Of a DNA stretch of 6,354 nucleotides, positions 5,983-6,354 are shown in pieces (position 1 is the stretch's first letter; every line of letters begins with the position of its first letter). The stretch lies in assembly GCA_001828445.1 (NCBI GenBank), contig MHYJ01000034.1, positions 1 to 6,354 of the forward strand, given 5' to 3'. The DNA is from Planctomycetes bacterium RBG_16_43_13 (GTDB lineage Bacteria > Planctomycetota > MHYJ01). The notes beneath the pieces were generated by a model. It did no database searches and was not told where the DNA came from. It saw nothing but the letters and a program-made list of their open reading frames with translations. Made by a program: the position numbers and the translations under genes.

Positions 5983-6354
5983 TCAGACGTTTGTCTTAAT
6001 ACTGCTTGATTCCGAGACAAGGACCTTATCTGCAGCAGAGGCAAGTACAGAATCATATCTGTGGTTTAGTGCAAAGATACGGCACAATACCACCTTTGCA
6101 GGAATATAATCAAAAAACTCCTTAAGCGCCTCTTTAGATAACTCTTTTGTAGACGGGCTATATACATATATCTGTTTGTCACCCATCATAAGCGGATTGA
6201 GAGGTCTGGGGTCCTGACTCGCCATATCTATCTTAAAGTGGATGTTTTTTATCCCCGAAGGCAATTTTTCTTTTATAGCCCCCCGCAGCTCTTCCTGAGT
6301 TATAAACCTCCTACCCTTCTCTACCTCGCCTATGGAAAGGATCCTGTCATATGC
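5983..6354 (-). CDS. Unrecognised protein, C-terminal part (5' end outside window)
   Basis: The frame is open from the right edge of the window to a TGA at 5983-5985, giving at least 123 residues. Its composition looks like a real soluble protein: GEVEKGRRFITQEELRGAIK, then a beta-like IKNIHFKIDM, a polar loop DPRPLNPLMMGDKQIYVYSP, a helical KELSKEALKEFFDYIPAK, and VVLCRIFALNHRYDSVLASA. No signal peptide, membrane span or known catalytic motif is visible, and it does not show the GSxxxG and DxD signatures of an MntA nucleotidyltransferase, the usual partner of HepT. The last dozen residues may be read-through into the HepT remnant, because the remnant's first piece continues in the same frame right after the TGA; the true C-terminus may therefore have been replaced. 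Family not recognised. Neither it nor the remnant shows a ribosome binding site at their junction. Confidence 0.6.
   Translation of the reverse strand, partial: AYDRILSIGEVEKGRRFITQEELRGAIKEKLPSGIKNIHFKIDMASQDPRPLNPLMMGDKQIYVYSPSTKELSKEALKEFFDYIPAKVVLCRIFALNHRYDSVLASAADKVLVSESSSIKTNV

Noticed and set aside
5983..5985. TGA read as selenocysteine to join the unknown protein to the HepT piece
   Set aside because: No SECIS-like hairpin is evident after it, and the HepT piece is itself frameshifted and truncated, so ordinary decay or a rearrangement junction explains it.

Overview
The window is an accessory stretch of a bacterial chromosome, slightly AT-rich. It probably comes from a diderm environmental bacterium. 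The evidence for that is a large lipoprotein with fibronectin-type and carboxypeptidase-regulatory-like domains, together with pieces of VapC-type and HepT-type toxin genes. Such a mix is common in Nitrospirota, Desulfobacterota and anammox planctomycetes, but no gene here fixes the lineage.

Layout, left to right. (1) Bases 3-308, plus strand: the C-terminal part of a VapC-like PIN-domain ribonuclease, cut by the window edge. (2) Bases 358-931, minus strand: a short cluster led by an XRE/Cro-type helix-turn-helix regulator. It may be followed by two tiny frames, one of which is a 26-residue membrane peptide with a good ribosome binding site. (3) Bases 932-1199: a divergent intergenic region. 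It holds a good sigma-70-type promoter facing right, and related ATWACAC half-sites are arranged symmetrically around it. (4) Bases 1200-5105, plus strand: a 1301-residue subtilisin-like (S8) serine peptidase made as a lipoprotein, with an unusual order of domains. (5) Bases 5142-5693, plus strand: a 183-residue PD-(D/E)XK nuclease-like protein, 36 bases downstream and probably on the same transcript. (6) Bases 5735-5982, minus strand: a broken HepT (HEPN ribonuclease toxin) gene, lacking its N-terminal part and frameshifted near the active-site motif. (7) Bases 5983-6354, minus strand: the end of an unrecognised gene that runs off the right edge.

How it may work together: the regulator and the peptidase are divergently transcribed, and a palindrome lies over the -10 region of the peptidase promoter. 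The simplest hypothesis is that the regulator controls the peptidase transcript and perhaps itself. The peptidase would act at or outside the cell envelope and the nuclease-like protein in the cytoplasm. Nothing in the sequence shows that they share a process. The toxin fragments on both flanks suggest a site of repeated gain and decay. No tRNA, rRNA, CRISPR array, complete insertion sequence or convincing rho-independent terminator was seen.
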